Assembly: GCA_033782935.1 (NCBI GenBank)
Contig: JAWQEG010000360.1
Location: 496,001 to 560,000 of the forward strand
DNA from: Petrolisthes cinctipes
Lineage: Eukaryota; Arthropoda; Malacostraca; Decapoda; Porcellanidae
DNA length: 64,000 bases
Reading direction: 5' to 3'
This document shows, in pieces, positions 37,059-50,930 of the stretch. Each line of letters begins with the position of its first letter. Position 1 is the stretch's first letter. The notes under the pieces were generated by a model. It saw only the letters and a list, made by a program, of their open reading frames with translations, had not been told where the DNA came from and ran no database searches. Made by a program: the position numbers and the translations under genes.

Positions 37059-37725
37059 TGGGACCCCAAAATATTGAATTTTCGTGTGTTTTGAGCCTGA
37101 ATTTGAGATATAAACGGGTACAGAAGATACATGCACATATTGACTTTGGGCACCAAAAATATCGATTTTCAGCATGTTTTGGGCCTGAATTTTGATAATA
37201 CTCTAACACGGAGTAGGCATGTACAGATCGCTTCTGGGACCCCAAAATATCGAATTTTCGGGTGTTTAGGGCCAGAATTTGAGATATAAACGGGTACAGA
37301 AGATACATGCACATATTGACTTTGGGCATATAAAATATCGATTTTCAGCATGTTTTGGTCCTGTATTTTGAAAATACTCTAACACTGAGTAGGCATGTAC
37401 AGATTGCTTCTGGGACCCCAAAATATTGAATTTTCGGGTGTTTTGAGCCTGAATTTGAGATATAAACGGGTACAGAAGATGCATGCACATATCGAGTTTT
37501 GGGCACCTAAAAGATCGATTTTCAGTATGTTTTTGGCCTGTATTTTGAAAATACTCTAACACGGAGTAGGCATGTACAGATCGCTTCTGGGACCCCTAAA
37601 TATCGAATTTTCGGGTGTTTTGGGACTGAATTTGAGATATCGACTTTTTGGCACCTAAAAGATCGATTTTTAGCATGTTTTTAGCCTATATTTTGAAAAT
37701 ATTCTAGCACTGTACAGATTGCTTC
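37059..37725. repeat. Four-monomer unit (667 bp)
   Basis: The A2 at 37059 is followed by a B2/A1-like hybrid (GTGTTTAGGGCCAG, then GATACATGCACATATTGAC), a B-class monomer and a C shortened by 10 bp. It resembles the tetramers at 3508, 50931 and 58086 in having one extra long monomer, but its hybrid junction differs, so it probably arose separately. Confidence 0.78.
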
Positions 37726-38717
37726 TGGGACCCCAAAATATTGAATTTTCGGGTGTTTTGAGCCTGAATTTGAGATATAAACGGGTACAGAAGATACATG
37801 CACATATTGACTTTGGGGATCTAAAATATCGATTTTCAGCATGTTTTGGGCCTGTATTTTGAAAATACTCTAACACTGAGTAGGCATGTACAGATTGCTT
37901 CTGGGACCCCAAAATATTGAATTTTCGGGTGTTTTGAGCCTGAATTTGAGATATAAACGGGTACTGAAGATGCATGCACATATCGACTTTTGTGCACCTA
38001 AAAGATCGATTTTCAGTATGTTTTGAGCATGTATTTTGAAAATACTCTAACACGGAGTAGGCATGTAGAGATCGCTTCTGGGACCCCTAAATATCGAATT
38101 TTCGGGTGTTTTGGGACTGAATTTGAGATATCGACTTTTTGGCACCTAAAAGATCGATTTTTAGCATGTTTTTAGCCTATATTTTGAAAATATTCTAGCA
38201 CTGAGTAGGCATGTACAGATTGCTTCTGGGACCCCAAAATATTGAATTTTCGTGTGTTTTGAGCCAGAATTTGAGATATAAACGGGTACAGAAGATACAT
38301 GCACATATTGACTTTGGGCATCAAAAATATCGATTTTCAGCATGTTTTGGGCCTGAATTTTGAAAATACTCTAACACGGAGTAGGCATGTACAGATCGCT
38401 TCTGGGACCCCAAAATATCGAATTTTCGGGTGTTTAGGGCCAGAATTTGAGATATGAACGGGAACAGAAGATGCATGCACATATCGACTTTTGTGCACCT
38501 AAGAGATCGATTTTCAGTATGTTTTTGGCCTGTATTTTGAAAATATTCTAACACGGAGTAGGCATGTACAGATACATTCTGGGACCTCTAAATATCGAAT
38601 TTTAGGGTGTTTTGGGACTGAATTTGAGATATCGACTTTTTGGCACTTAAAAGATCGATTTTTAGCATGTTTTTAGCCTATATTTTGAAAATATTCTAGC
38701 ACTGTACAGATTGCTTC
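37726..38717. repeat. 992-bp hexamer, copy 1 of 3
   Basis: The trimers at 37726 (501 bp) and 38227 (491 bp) share CTTTGGGGATCTAAAATATCG, TTTCGTGTGTTTT, GATATGAACGGGAACAG and GATACATTCTGGG with 40349-41340 and 43315-44306. The set of linked changes shows common descent. Confidence 0.83.
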
Positions 38718-39857
38718 TGGGACCCCAAAATATTGAATTTTCGGGTGTTTTGAGCCTGAATTTGAGATATAAACGGGTACTGAAGATGCATGCACATATC
38801 GACTTTTGTGCACCTAAAAGATCGATTTTCAGTATGTTTTGAGCATGTATTTTGAAAATACTCTAACACGGAGTAGGCATGTACAGATCGCTTCTGGGAC
38901 CCCTAAATATCGAATTTTCGGGTGTTTTGGGACTGAATTTGAGATATCGACTTTTTGGCACCTAAAAGATCGATTTTTAGCATGTTTTTAGCCTATATTT
39001 TGAAAATATTCTAGCACTGAGTAGGCATGTACAGATTGCTTCTGGGACCCCAAAATATTGAATTTTCGGGTGTTTTGAGCCTCAATTTGAGATATAAACG
39101 GGTACAGAAGATACATGCACATATTGACTTTGGGCACCAAAAATATCGATTTTCAGCATGTTTTGGGCATGAATTTTGAAAATACTCTAACACAGAGTAG
39201 GCATGTACAGATCGCTTCTGGGACCCCAAAATATCGAATTTTCGGGTGTTTAGGGCCAGAATTTGAGATATAAACGGGTACAGAAGATGCATGCACATAT
39301 CGACTTTTGGGCACCTAAGAGATCGATTTTCAGTATGTTTTTGGCCTGTATTTTGAAAATACTCTAACACGGAGTAGGCATGTACAGATACCTTCTGGGA
39401 CCTCTAAATATCGAATTTTCGGGTGTTTTGGGACTGAATTTGAGATATCGATTTTTTGGGACCTAAAATGTCGATTTTTAGCATGTTTTTAGCCTATATT
39501 TTGAAAATATTCTAGCACTGTGTAGGCATGTACAGATTGCTTCTGGGACCCCAAAATATTGAATTTTCGGGTGTTTTGAGCCTGAATTTGAGATAAAAAC
39601 GGGTACAGAAGATACATGCACATATTGACTTTGGGCGCCAAAAATATCGATTTTCAGCATGTTTTGGGCCTGAATTTTGAAAATACTCTAACACGGAGTA
39701 GGCATGTACAGATCGCTTCTGGGACCCCAAAATATTGAATTTTCGGGTGTTTTGGGACTGAATTTGAGATATCGACTTTTTGGCACTTAAAAGATCGATT
39801 TTTAGCATGTTTTTAGCCTATATTTTGAAAATATTCTAGCACTGTACAGATTGCTTC
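38718..39857. repeat. Dimer, trimer, dimer
   Basis: 38718-39042 (325 bp) is an A/B1 hybrid plus C1. 39043-39543 is a normal flavour-2 trimer. 39544-39857 (314 bp) is an A3 followed by a hybrid that starts like a long monomer (AATATTGAATT), continues like C and carries the 10-bp tail deletion. Loss of single long monomers explains the sizes. Confidence 0.8.
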
Positions 39858-40348
39858 TGGGACCCCAAAATATTGAATTTTCGGGTGTTTTGAGCCTGAA
39901 TTTGAGATATAAACGGGTACAGAAGATACATGCACATATTGACTTTGGGGATCTAAAATATCAATTTTCAGCATGTTTTGGGCCTGTATTTTGAAAATAC
40001 TCTAACACGGAGTAGGCATGTACAGATCGCTTCTGGGACCCCAAAATATTGAATTTTCGGGTGTTTAGGGCCAGAATTTGAGATATAAACGGGTACAGAA
40101 GATGCATGCACATATCGACTTTTGGGCACCTAAAAGATCGATTTTCAGTATGTTTTTGGCCTGTATTTTGAAAATACTCTAACACGGAGTAGGCATGTAC
40201 AGATCGCTTCTGGGATCCCTAAATATCGAATTTTCGGGTGTTTTGGGACTGAATTTGAGATATCGACTTTTTGGCACTTAAAAGATCGATTTTTAGCATG
40301 TTTTTAGCCTATATTTTGAAAATATTCTAGCACTGTACAGATTGCTTC
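39858..40348. repeat. Single 491-bp trimer
   Basis: The unit starts as an A1 with GGGGATCTAAAATATC, then a B2 and a C with GGCACTTAAAAG and the CACTGTACAG tail. A private change is AATATCAATTTTCAG near 39958, which removes a CG. Confidence 0.8.
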
Positions 40349-41340
40349 TGGGACCCCAAAATATTGAATTTTCGGGTGTTTTGAGCTTGAATTTGAGATA
40401 TAAACGGGTACAGAAGATACATGCACATATTGACTTTGGGGATCTAAAATATCGATTTTCAGCATGTTTTGGGCCTGTATTTTGAAAATACTCTAACACT
40501 GAGTAGGCATGTACAGATTGCTTCTGGGACCCCAAAATATCGAATTTTCGGGTGTTTTGAGCCTGAATTTGAGATATAAACGGGTACTGAAGATGCATGC
40601 ACATATCGACTTTTGTGCACCTAAAAGATCGATTTTCAGTATGTTTTGAGCATGTATTTTGAAAATACTCTAACACGGAGTAGGCATGTACAGATCGCTT
40701 CTGGGACCCCTAAATATCGAATTTTCGGGTTTTTTGGGACTGAATTTGAGATATCGACTTTTTGGCACCTAAAAGATCGATTTTTAGCATGTTTTTAGCC
40801 TATATTTTGAAAATATTCTAGCACTGAGTAGGCATGTACAGATTGCTTCTGGGACCCCAAAATATTGAATTTTTGTGTGTTTTGAGCCTGAATTTGAGAT
40901 ATAAACGGGTACAGAAGATACATGCACATATTGACTTTGGGCACCAAAAATATCGATTTTCAGCATGTTTTGGGCCTGAATTTTGAAAATACTCTAACAC
41001 GGAGTAGGCATGTACAGATCGCTTCTGGGACCCCAAAATATCGAATTTTCGGGTGTTTAGGGCCAGAATTTGAGATATGAACGGGAACAGAAGATGCATG
41101 CACATATCGACTTTTGGGCACCTAAGAGATCGATTTTCAGTATGTTTTTGGCCTGTATTTTGAAAATACTCTAACATGGAGTAGGCATGTACAGATACAT
41201 TCTGGGACCTCTAAATATCGAATTTTCGGGTGTTTTGGGACTGAATTTGAGATATCGACTTTTTGGCACTTAAAAGATCGATTTTTAGCATGTTTTTAGC
41301 CTATATTTTGAAAATATTCTAGCACTGTACAGATTGCTTA
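40349..41340. repeat. 992-bp hexamer, copy 2 of 3
   Basis: This matches 37726-38717 and 43315-44306, including GATATGAACGGGAACAG near 41080 and GATACATTCTGGG near 41197. Private changes include GAATTTTTGTGTG near 40867 and AACATGGAGTAGG near 41172. Confidence 0.83.
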
Positions 41341-43314
41341 TGGGACCCCAAAATATTGAATTTTCGGGTGTTTTGAGCCTGAATTTGAGATATAAACGGG
41401 TACAGAAGATACATGCACATATTGACTTTGGGCATCTAAAATATCGATTTTCAGCATGTTTTGGGCCTGAATTTTGAAAATACTCTAACACTGAGTAGGC
41501 ATGTACAGATTGCTTCTGGGACCCCAAAATATTGAATTTTCGGGTGTTTTGAGCCTGAATTTGAGATATAAACGGGTACTGAAGATGCATGCACATATCG
41601 ACTTTTGTGCACCTAAAAGATCGATTTTCAGTATGTTTTGAGCATGTATTTTGAAAATACTCTAACACGGAGTAGGCATGTACAGATCGCTTCTGGGACC
41701 CCTAAATATCGAATTTTCGGGTGTTTTGGGACTGAATTTGAGATATCGACTTTTTGGCACCTAAAAGATCGATTTTTAGCATGTTTTTAGCCTATATTTT
41801 GAAAATATTCTAGCACTGTACAGATTGCTTCTGGGACCCCAAAATATTGAATTTTCGGGTGTTTTGAGCCTGAATTTGAGATGAAAACGGGTACAGAAGA
41901 TACATGCACATATTGACTTTGGGGATCTAAAATATCGATTTTCAGCTTGTTTTGGGCCTGTATTTTGAAAATACTCTAACACTGAGTAGGCATGTACAGA
42001 TTGCTTCTGGGACCACAAAATATTGAATTTTCGGGTGTTTTGAGCCTGAATTTGAGATATAAACGGGTACTGAAGATGCATGCACATATCGACTTTTGTG
42101 CACCTAAAAGATCGATTTTCAGTATGTTTTGAGCATGTATTTTGAAAATACTCTAACACGGAGTAGGCATGTACAGATCGCTTCTGGGACCCCTAAATAT
42201 CGAATTTTCGGGTGTTTTGGGACTGAATTTGAGATATCGACTTTTTGGCACCTAAAAGATCGATTTTTAGCATGTTTTTAGCCTATATTTTGAAAATATT
42301 CTAGCACTGAGTAGGCATGTACAGATTGCTTCTGGGACCCCAAAATATTGAATTTTCGGGTGTTTTGAGCCTGAATTTGAGATATAAACGGGTATAGAAG
42401 ATACATGCACATATTGACTTTGGGCATCTAAAATATCGATTTTCAGCATGTTTTGGGCCTGTATTTTGAAAATACTCTAACACTGAGTAGGCATGTACAG
42501 ATTGCTTCTGGGACCCCAAAATATCGAATTTTCGGGTGTTTTGAGCCTGAATTTGAGATATAAACGGGTACAGAAGATGCATGCACATATCGACTTTTGG
42601 GCACCTAAAAGATCGATTTTCAGTATGTTTTTGGCCTGTATTTTGAAAATACTCTAACACCGAGTAGGCATGTACAGATACCTTCTGGGACCTCTAAATA
42701 TCGAATTTTCGGGTGTTTTGGGACTGAATTTGAGATATCGACTTTTTGGCACTTAAAAGATCGATTTTTAGCATGTTTTTAGCCTATATTTTGAAAATAT
42801 TCTAGCACTGTACAGATTGCTTCAGGGACCCCAAAATATTGAATTTTCGGGTGTTTTGAGCCTGAATTTGAGATATAAACGGGTACAGAAGATACATGCA
42901 CATATTGACTTTGGGCGCCAAAAATATCGATTTTCAGCATGTTTTGGGCCTGAATTTTGAAAATACTCTAACACGGAGTAGGCATGTACAGATCGCTTCT
43001 GGGACCCCAAAATATTGAATTTTCGGGTGTTTAGGGACAGAATTTGAGATATAAACGGGTACAGAAGATGCATGCACATATCGACTTTTGGGCACCTAAA
43101 AGATCGATTTTCAGTATGTTTTTGGCCTGTATTTTGAAAATACTCTAACACGGAGTAGGCATGTACAGATCGCTTCTGGGATCCCTAAATATCGAATTTT
43201 CGGGTGTTTTGGGACTGAATTTGAGATATCGACTTTTTGGCACTTAAAAGATCGATTTTTAGCATGTTTTTAGCCTATATTTTGAAAATATTCTAGCACT
43301 GTACAGATTGCTTC
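41341..43314. repeat. Four trimers with mixed flavours
   Basis: Trimers begin at 41341 (491 bp), 41832 (501), 42333 (491) and 42824 (491). The C monomers of three of them carry the CACTGTACAG deletion. The C at the end of the first unit has GGCACCTAAAAG with the deletion, while most deleted C monomers have GGCACTTAAAAG, so the two marks can be separated by recombination within about 90 bp. Confidence 0.8.
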
Positions 43315-44306
43315 TGGGACCCCAAAATATTGAATTTTCGGGTGTTTTGAGCCTGAATTTGAGATATAAACGGGTACAGAAGATACATGCACATATTGAC
43401 TTTGGGGATCTAAAATATAGATTTTCAGCATGTTTTGGGCCTGTATTTTGAAAATACTCTAACACTGAGTAGGCATGTACAGATTGCTTCTGGGACCCCA
43501 AAATATTGAATTTTCGGGTGTTTTGAGCCTGAATTTGAGATATAAACGGGTACTGAAGATGCATGCACATATCGACTTTTGTGCACCTAAAAGATCGATT
43601 TTCAGTATGTTTTGAGCATGTATTTTGAAAATACTCTAACACGGAGTAGGCATGTACAGATCGCTTCTGGGACCCCTAAATATCGAATTTTCGGGTGTTT
43701 TGGGACTGAATTTGAGATATCGACTTTTTGGCACCTAAAAGATCGATTTTTAGCATGTTTTTAGCCTATATTTTGAAAATATTCTAGCACTGAGTAGGCA
43801 TGTACAGATTGCTTCTGGGACCCCAAAATATTGAATTTTCGTGTGTTTTGAGCCTGAATTTGAGATATAAACGGGTACAGAAGATACATGCACATATTGA
43901 CTTTAGGCACCAAAAATATCGATTTTCAGCATGTTTTGGGCCTGAATTTTGAAAATACTCTAACACGGAGTAGGCATGTACAGATCGCTTCTGGGACCCC
44001 AAAATATCGAATTTTCGGGTGTTTAGGGCCAGAATTTGAGATATGAACGGGAACAGAAGATGCATGCACATATCGACTTTTGGGCACCTAAGAGATCGAT
44101 TTTCAGTATGTTTTTGGCCTGTATTTTGAAAATACTCTAACACGGAGTAGGCATGTACAGATACATTCTGGGACCTCTAAATATCGAATTTTCGGGTGTT
44201 TTGGGACTGAATTTGAGATATCGACTTTTTGGCACTTAAAAGATCGATTTTTAGCATGTTTTTAGCCTATATTTTGAAAATATTCTAGCACTGTACAGAT
44301 TGCTTA
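43315..44306. repeat. 992-bp hexamer, copy 3 of 3
   Basis: This matches 40349-41340 at offset 2966 with the same linked changes (GGGGATCTAAAAT, TTTCGTGTGTTTT, GATATGAACGGGAACAG, GATACATTCTGGG). Private changes are AAATATAGATTTTCAG near 43412 and CTTTAGGCACC near 43901. Confidence 0.83.
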
Positions 44307-45310
44307 TGGGACCCCAAAATATTGAATTTTCGGGTTTTTTGAGCCTGAATTTGAGATATAAACGGGTACAGAAGATACATGCACATATTGACTTTGGGCA
44401 TCTAAAATATCGATTTTCAGCATGTTTTGGGCCTGTATTTTGAAAATACTCTAACACTGAGTAGGCATGTACAGATTGCTTCTGGGACCCCAAAATATTG
44501 AATTTTCGGGTGTTTTGAGCCTGAATTTGAGATATAAACGGGTACTGAAGATGCATGCACACATATCGACTTTTGTGCACCTAAAAGATCGATTTTCAGT
44601 ATGTTTTGAGCATGTATTTTGAAAATACTCTAACACGGAGTAGGCATGTACAGATCGCTTCTGGGACCCCTAAATATTGAATTTTCGGGTGTTTTGGGAC
44701 TGAATTTGAGATATCGACTTTTTGGCACCTAAAAGATCGATTTTCAGCATGTTTTTAGCCTATATTTTGAAAATATTCTAGCACTGAGTAGGCATGTACA
44801 GATTGCTTCTGGGACCCCAAAATATTGAATTTTCGGGTGTTTTGAGCCTGAATTTGTGATATAAACGGGTACAGAAGATACATGCACATATTGACTTTGG
44901 GCACCAAAAATATCGATTTTCAGCATGTTTTGGGCCTGAATTTTGAAAATACTCTAACACGGAGTAGGCATGTACAGATCGCTTCTGGGACCCCAAAATA
45001 TCGAATTTTCGGGTGTTTAGGGCCAGAATTTGAGATATAAACGGGTACAGAAGATGCATGCACATATCGACTTTTGGGCACATAAAAGATCAATTTTCAG
45101 TATGTTTTTGGCCTGTATTTTGAAAATACTCTAACACGGAGTAAGCATGTACAGATACCTTCTGGGACCTCTAAATATTGAATTTTCGGGTGTTTTGGGA
45201 CTGAATTTGAGATATCGATTTTTTGGCACCTAAAATGTCGATTTTTAGCATGTTTTTAGCCTATATTTTGAAAATATTCTAGCACTGTGTAGGCATGTAC
45301 AGATTGCTTC
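44307..45310. repeat. Two trimers (503 and 501 bp)
   Basis: The first trimer has GCATGCACACATATCGAC near 44555, a 2-bp CA gain, which makes it 503 bp. The second, at 44810, has GAATTTGTGATATAAACGG near 44851 and GGGCACATAAAAGATCAATT near 45076. Confidence 0.8.
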
Positions 45311-45951
45311 TGGGACCCCAAAATATTGAATTTTCGGGTGTTTTGAGCCTGAATTTGAGATATAAACGGGTACAGAAGATACATGCACATATTGATTTTG
45401 GGCATCTAAAATATCGATTTTCAGTATGTTTTGAGCATGTATTTTTAAAATACTCTAACACGGAGTAGGCATGTACAGATCGTTTCTGGGACCCCTAAAT
45501 ATCGAATTTTCGGGTGTTTTGGGACTGAATTTGAGATATCGACTTTTTGGCACCTAAAAGATCGATTTTTAGCATGTTTTTAGCCTATATTTTGAAAATA
45601 TTCTAGCACTGAGTACAGATTGCTTCTGGGACCCCAAAATATCGAATTTTCGGGTGTTTTGAGCCTGAATTTGAGATATAAACGGGTACAGAAGATGCAT
45701 GCACATATCGACTTTTGGGCACCTAAAAGATCGATTTTCAGTATGTTTTTGGCCTGTATTTTGAAAATACTCTAACACGGAGTAAGCATGTACAGATACT
45801 TTCTGGGACCTCTAAATATCGAATTTTCGGGTGTTTTGGGACTGAATTTGAGATATCGATTTTTTGGCACCTAAAATGTCGATTTTTAGCATGTTTTTAG
45901 CCTATGTTTTGAAAATATTCTAGCATTGTGTAGGCATGTACAGATTGCTTC
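45311..45951. repeat. Two consecutive dimers (316 and 325 bp)
   Basis: 45311-45626 is a long A1/B1 hybrid (GGGCATC in the middle, CAGTATGTTTTGAGCATG at the end) followed by a C whose tail reads CACTGAGTACAG, an 8-bp deletion between two GTA triplets. 45627-45951 is an A/B2 hybrid followed by C2. Each dimer has lost the equivalent of one long monomer. Confidence 0.8.
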
Positions 45952-48900
45952 TGGGACCCCAAAATATTGAATTTTCGGGTGTTTTGAGCCTGAATTTGAG
46001 ATATAAACGGGTACAGAAGATACATGCACATATTGACTTTGGGCATCTAAAATATCGATTTTCAGCATGTTTTGGGCCTGTATTTTGAAAATACTCTAAC
46101 ACTGAGTAGGCATGTACAGATTGCTTCTGGGACCCCAAAATATTGAATTTTCGGGTGTTTTGAGCCTGAATTTGAGATATAAACGGGTACTGAAGATGCA
46201 TGCACATATCGACTTTTGTACACCTAAAAGATCGATTTTCAGTATGTTTTGAGCATGTATTTTGAAAATATTCTAACACGGAGTAGGCATGTACAGATCG
46301 CTTCTGGGACCCCTAAATATCGAATTTTCGGGTGTTTTGGGACTGAATTTGAGATATCGACTTTTTGGCACCTAAAAGATCGATTTTCAGCATGTTTTTA
46401 GCCTATATTTTGAAAATATTCTAGCACTGAGTAGGCATGTACAGATTGCTTCTGGGACCCCAAAATATTGAATTTTCGGGTGTTTTGAGCCTGAATTTGA
46501 GATATAAACGGGTACAGAAGATACATGCACATATTGACTTTGGGCGCCAAAAATATCGATTTTCAGCATGTTTTGGGCCTGAATTTTGAAAATACTCTAA
46601 CACGGAGTAGGCATGTACAGATCGCTTCTGGGACCCCAAAATATCGAATTTTCGGGTGTTAAGGGCCAGAATTTGAGATATAAACGGGTACAGAAGATGT
46701 ATGCACATATCGACTTTTGGGCACCTAAAAGATCGATTTTCAGTATGTTTTTGGCCTGTATTTTGAAAATACTCTAACACGGAGTAGGCATGTACAGATC
46801 GCTTCTGGGACCCCTAAATATCGAATTTTCGGGTGTTTTGGGACTGAATTTGAGATATCGACTTTTTGGCACTTAAAAGATCGATTTTTAGCATGTTTTT
46901 AGCCTATATTTTGAAAATATTCTAGCACTGTACAGATTGCTTCTGGGACCCCAAAATATTGAATTTTCGGGTGTTTTGAGCCTGAATTTGAGATATAAAC
47001 GGGTACAGAAGATACATGCACATATTGACTTTGGGCATCTAAAATATCGATTTTCAGCATGTTTTGGGCCTGTATTTTGAAAATACTCTAACACTGAGTA
47101 GGCATGTACAGACTGCTTCTCGGACCCCAAAATATTGAATTTTCGGGTGTTTTGAGCCTGAATTTGAGATATAAACGGGTACTGAAGATGCATGCACATA
47201 TCGACTTTTGTGCACCTAAAAGATCGATTTTCAGTATGTTTTGAGCATGTATTTTAAAAATACTCTAACACGGAGTAGGCATGTACAGATCGCTTCTGGG
47301 ACCCCTAAATATCGAATTTTCGGGTGTTTTGGGACTGAATTTGAGATATCGACTTTTTGGCACCTAAAAGATCGATTTTTAGCATGTTTTTAGCCTATAT
47401 TTTGAAAATATTCTAGAACTGAGTAGGCATGTACAGATTGCTTCTGGGACCCCAAAATATTGAATTTTCGGGTGTTTTGAGCCTGAATTTGAGATATAAA
47501 CGGGTACAGAAGATACATGCACATATTGACTTTGGGCACCAAAAATATCGATTTTCAGCATGTTTTGGGCCTGAATTTTGAAAATACTCTAACACGGAGT
47601 AGGCATGTACAGATCGCTTCTGGGACCCCAAAATATCGAATTTTCGGGTGTTTAGGGCCAGAATTTGAGATATAAACGGATACAGAAAATGCATGCACAT
47701 ATCGACTTTTGGGCACCTAAAAGATCGATTTTCAGTATGTTTTTGGCCTGTATTTTGAAAATACTCTAACACGGAGTAGGCATGTAACTATACCTTCTGG
47801 GACCTCAAAATATCGAATTTTCGGGTGTTTTGGGACTGAATTTGAAATATCGATTTTTTGGCACCTAAAATATCGATTTTCAGCATGTTTTTAGCCTATA
47901 TTTTTAAAATATTCTAGCACTGTGTAGGCATGTACAGATTGCTTCTGGGACCCCTAAATATTGAATTTTCGGGTGTTTTGAGCCTCAATTTGAGATATAA
48001 ACGGGTACAGAAGATACATGCACATATTGACTTTGGGGATCTAAAATATCGATTTTCAGCATGTTTTGGGCCTGTATTTTGAAAATACTCTAACACTGAG
48101 TAGGCATGTACAGATTGCTTCTCGGACCCCAAAATATTGAATTTTCGGGTGTTTTGAGCCTGAATTTGAGATATAAACGGGTACTGAAGATGCATGCACA
48201 TATCGACTTTTGTGCACCTAAAAGATCGATTTTCAGTATGTTTTGAGTATGTATTTTGAAAATACTCTAACACGGAGTAGGCATGTACAGATCGCTTCTG
48301 GGACCCCTAAATATCGAATTTTCGGGTGTTTGGGACTGAATTTGAGATATCGACTTTTTGGCACCTAAAAGATCGATTTTTAGCATGTTTTTAGCCTATA
48401 TTTTGAAAATATTCTAGCACTGAGTAGGCATGTACAGATTGCTTCTGGGACCCCAAAATATTGAATTTTCGGGTGTTTTGAGCCTGAATTTGAGATATAA
48501 ACGGGTACAGAAGATACATGCACATATTGACTTTGGGCACCAAAAATATCGATTTTCAGCATGTTTTGGGCCTGAATTTTGAAAATACTCTAACACGGAG
48601 TAGGCATGTACAGATCGCTTCTGGGACTCCAAAATATCGAATTTTCGGATGTTTAGGGCCAGAATTTGAGATATAAACGGGTACAGAAGATGCATGCACA
48701 TATCGACTTTTGGGCACCTAAAAGATCGATTTTCAGTATGTTTTTGGCCTGTATTTTGAAAATACTCTAACACGGAGTAGGCATGTACAGATCGCTTCTG
48801 GGACCCCTAAATATCGAATTTTCGGGTGTTTTGGGACTGAATTTGAGATATCGACTTTTTGGCACTTAAAAGATCGATTTTTAGCATGTTTTTAGCCTAT

Positions 48901-49437
48901 ATTTTGAAAATATTCTAGCACTGTACAGATTGCTTCTGGGACCCCAAAATATTGAATTTTCGGGTGTTTTGAGCCTGAAATTGAGATATAAACGGGTACA
49001 GAAGATACATGCACATATTGACTTTGGGCATCTAAAATATCGATTTTCAGCATGTTTTGGGCCTGTATTTTGAAAATACTCTAACACTGAGTAGGCATGT
49101 ACAGATTGCTTCTGGGACCCCAAAATATTGAATTTTCGGGTGTTTTGAGCCTGAATTTGAGATATAAACGGGTACTGAAGATGCATGCACATATCGACTT
49201 TTGTGCACCTAAAAGATCGATTTTCAGTATGTTTTGAGCATGTATTTTAAAAATACTCTAACACGGAGTAGGCATGTACAGATCGCTTCTGGGACCCCTA
49301 AATATCGAATTTTCGGGTGTTTTGGGACTGAATTTGAGATATCGACTTTTTGGCACCTAAAAGATCGATTTTTAGCATGTTTTTAGCCTATATTTTGAAA
49401 ATATTCTAGAACTGAGTAGGCATGTACAGATTGCTTC
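45952..49437. repeat. Seven trimers, alternating flavours
   Basis: Trimers begin at 45952, 46453, 46944, 47445, 47946, 48446 and 48937, with lengths of 501, 491 or 500 bp. Private changes include ATGTAACTATACC near 47784, a one-base loss in GTGTTTGGGACTG near 48327 and GGTGTTAAGGGCC near 46656. Confidence 0.83.
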
Positions 49438-50930
49438 TGGGACCCCAAACTATTGAATTTTCGGGTGTTTTGAGCCTGAATTTGAGATATAAACGGGTAC
49501 AGAAGATACATGCACATATTGACTTTGGGCACCAAAAATATCGATTTTCAGCATGTTTTGGGCCTGAATTTTGAAAATACTCTAACACGGAGTAGGCATG
49601 TACAGATCGCTTCTGGGACCCCAAAATATCGAATTTTCGGGTGTTTAGGGCCAGAATTTGAGATATAAACGGGTACAGAAGATGCATGCACATATCGACT
49701 TTTGGGCACCTAAGAGATCGATTTTCAGTATGTTTTTAGCCTGTATTTTGAAAATACTCTAACACGGAGTAGGCATGTACAGATACCTTCTGGGACCTCT
49801 AAATATCGAATTTTCGGGTGTTTTGGGACTGAATTTGAGATATCGATTTTTTGGCACTTAAAAGATCGATTTTTAGCATGTTTTTAGCCTATATTTTGAA
49901 AATATTCTAGCACTGTACAGATTGCTTCTGGGACCCCAAAATATTGAATTTTCGGGTGTTTTGAGCCTGAATTTGAGATATAAACGGGTACAGAAGATAC
50001 ATGCACATATTGACTTTGGGCATCTAAAATATCGATTTTCAGCATGTTTTGGGCCTGTATTTTGAAAATACTCTAACACTGAGTAGGCATGTACAGATTG
50101 CTTCTGGGACCCCAAAATATTGAATTTTCGGGTGTTTTGAGCCTGAATTTGAGATATAAACGGGTACTGAAGATGCATGCACATATCGACTTTTGTGCAC
50201 CTAAAAGATCGATTTTCAGTATGTTTTGAGCATGTATTTTGAAAATACTCTAACACGGAGTAGGCATGTACAGATCGCTTCTGGGACCCCTAAATATCGA
50301 ATTTTCGGGTGTTTTGGGACTGAATTTGAGATATCGACTTTTTGGCACCTAAAAGATCGATTTTTAGCATGTTTTTAGCCTATATTTTGAAAATATTCTA
50401 GCACTGAGTAGGCATGTACAGATTGCTTCTGGGACCCCAAAATATTGAATTTTCGGGTGTTTTGAGCCTGAATTTGAGATATAAACGGGTACAGAAGATA
50501 CATGCACATATTGACTTTGGGCACCAAAAATATCGATTTTCAGCATGTTTTGGGCCTGAATTTTGAAAATACTCTAACACGGAGTAGGCATGTACAGATC
50601 GCTTCTGGGACCCCAAAATATCGAATTTTCGGGTGTTTAGGGCCAGAATTTGAGATATAAACGGATACAGAAGATGCATGCACATATCGACTTTTGGGCA
50701 CCTAAAAGATCGATTTTCAGTATGTTTTTGGCCTGTATTTTGAAAATACTCTAACACTGAGTAGGCATGTACATATACCTTCTGGGACCTCAAAATATCG
50801 AATTTTCGGGTGTTTTGGGACTGAATTTGAAATATCGATTTTTTGGCACCTAAAATATCGATTTTCAGCATGTTTTTAGCCTATATTTTGAAAATATTCT
50901 AGCACTGTGTAGGCATGTACAGATTGCTTC
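49438..50930. repeat. 1493-bp block, copy 1 of 3
   Basis: The trimers at 49438 (491 bp), 49929 (501) and 50430 (501) recur at 52605-54097 and 56593-58085. Shared marks are AAACGGATACAGAAG, ATGTACATATACC, GACCTCAAAATATCG and TTTGAAATATCGATTTTTTGG with GATTTTCAGCATG in the last C. Confidence 0.85.
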
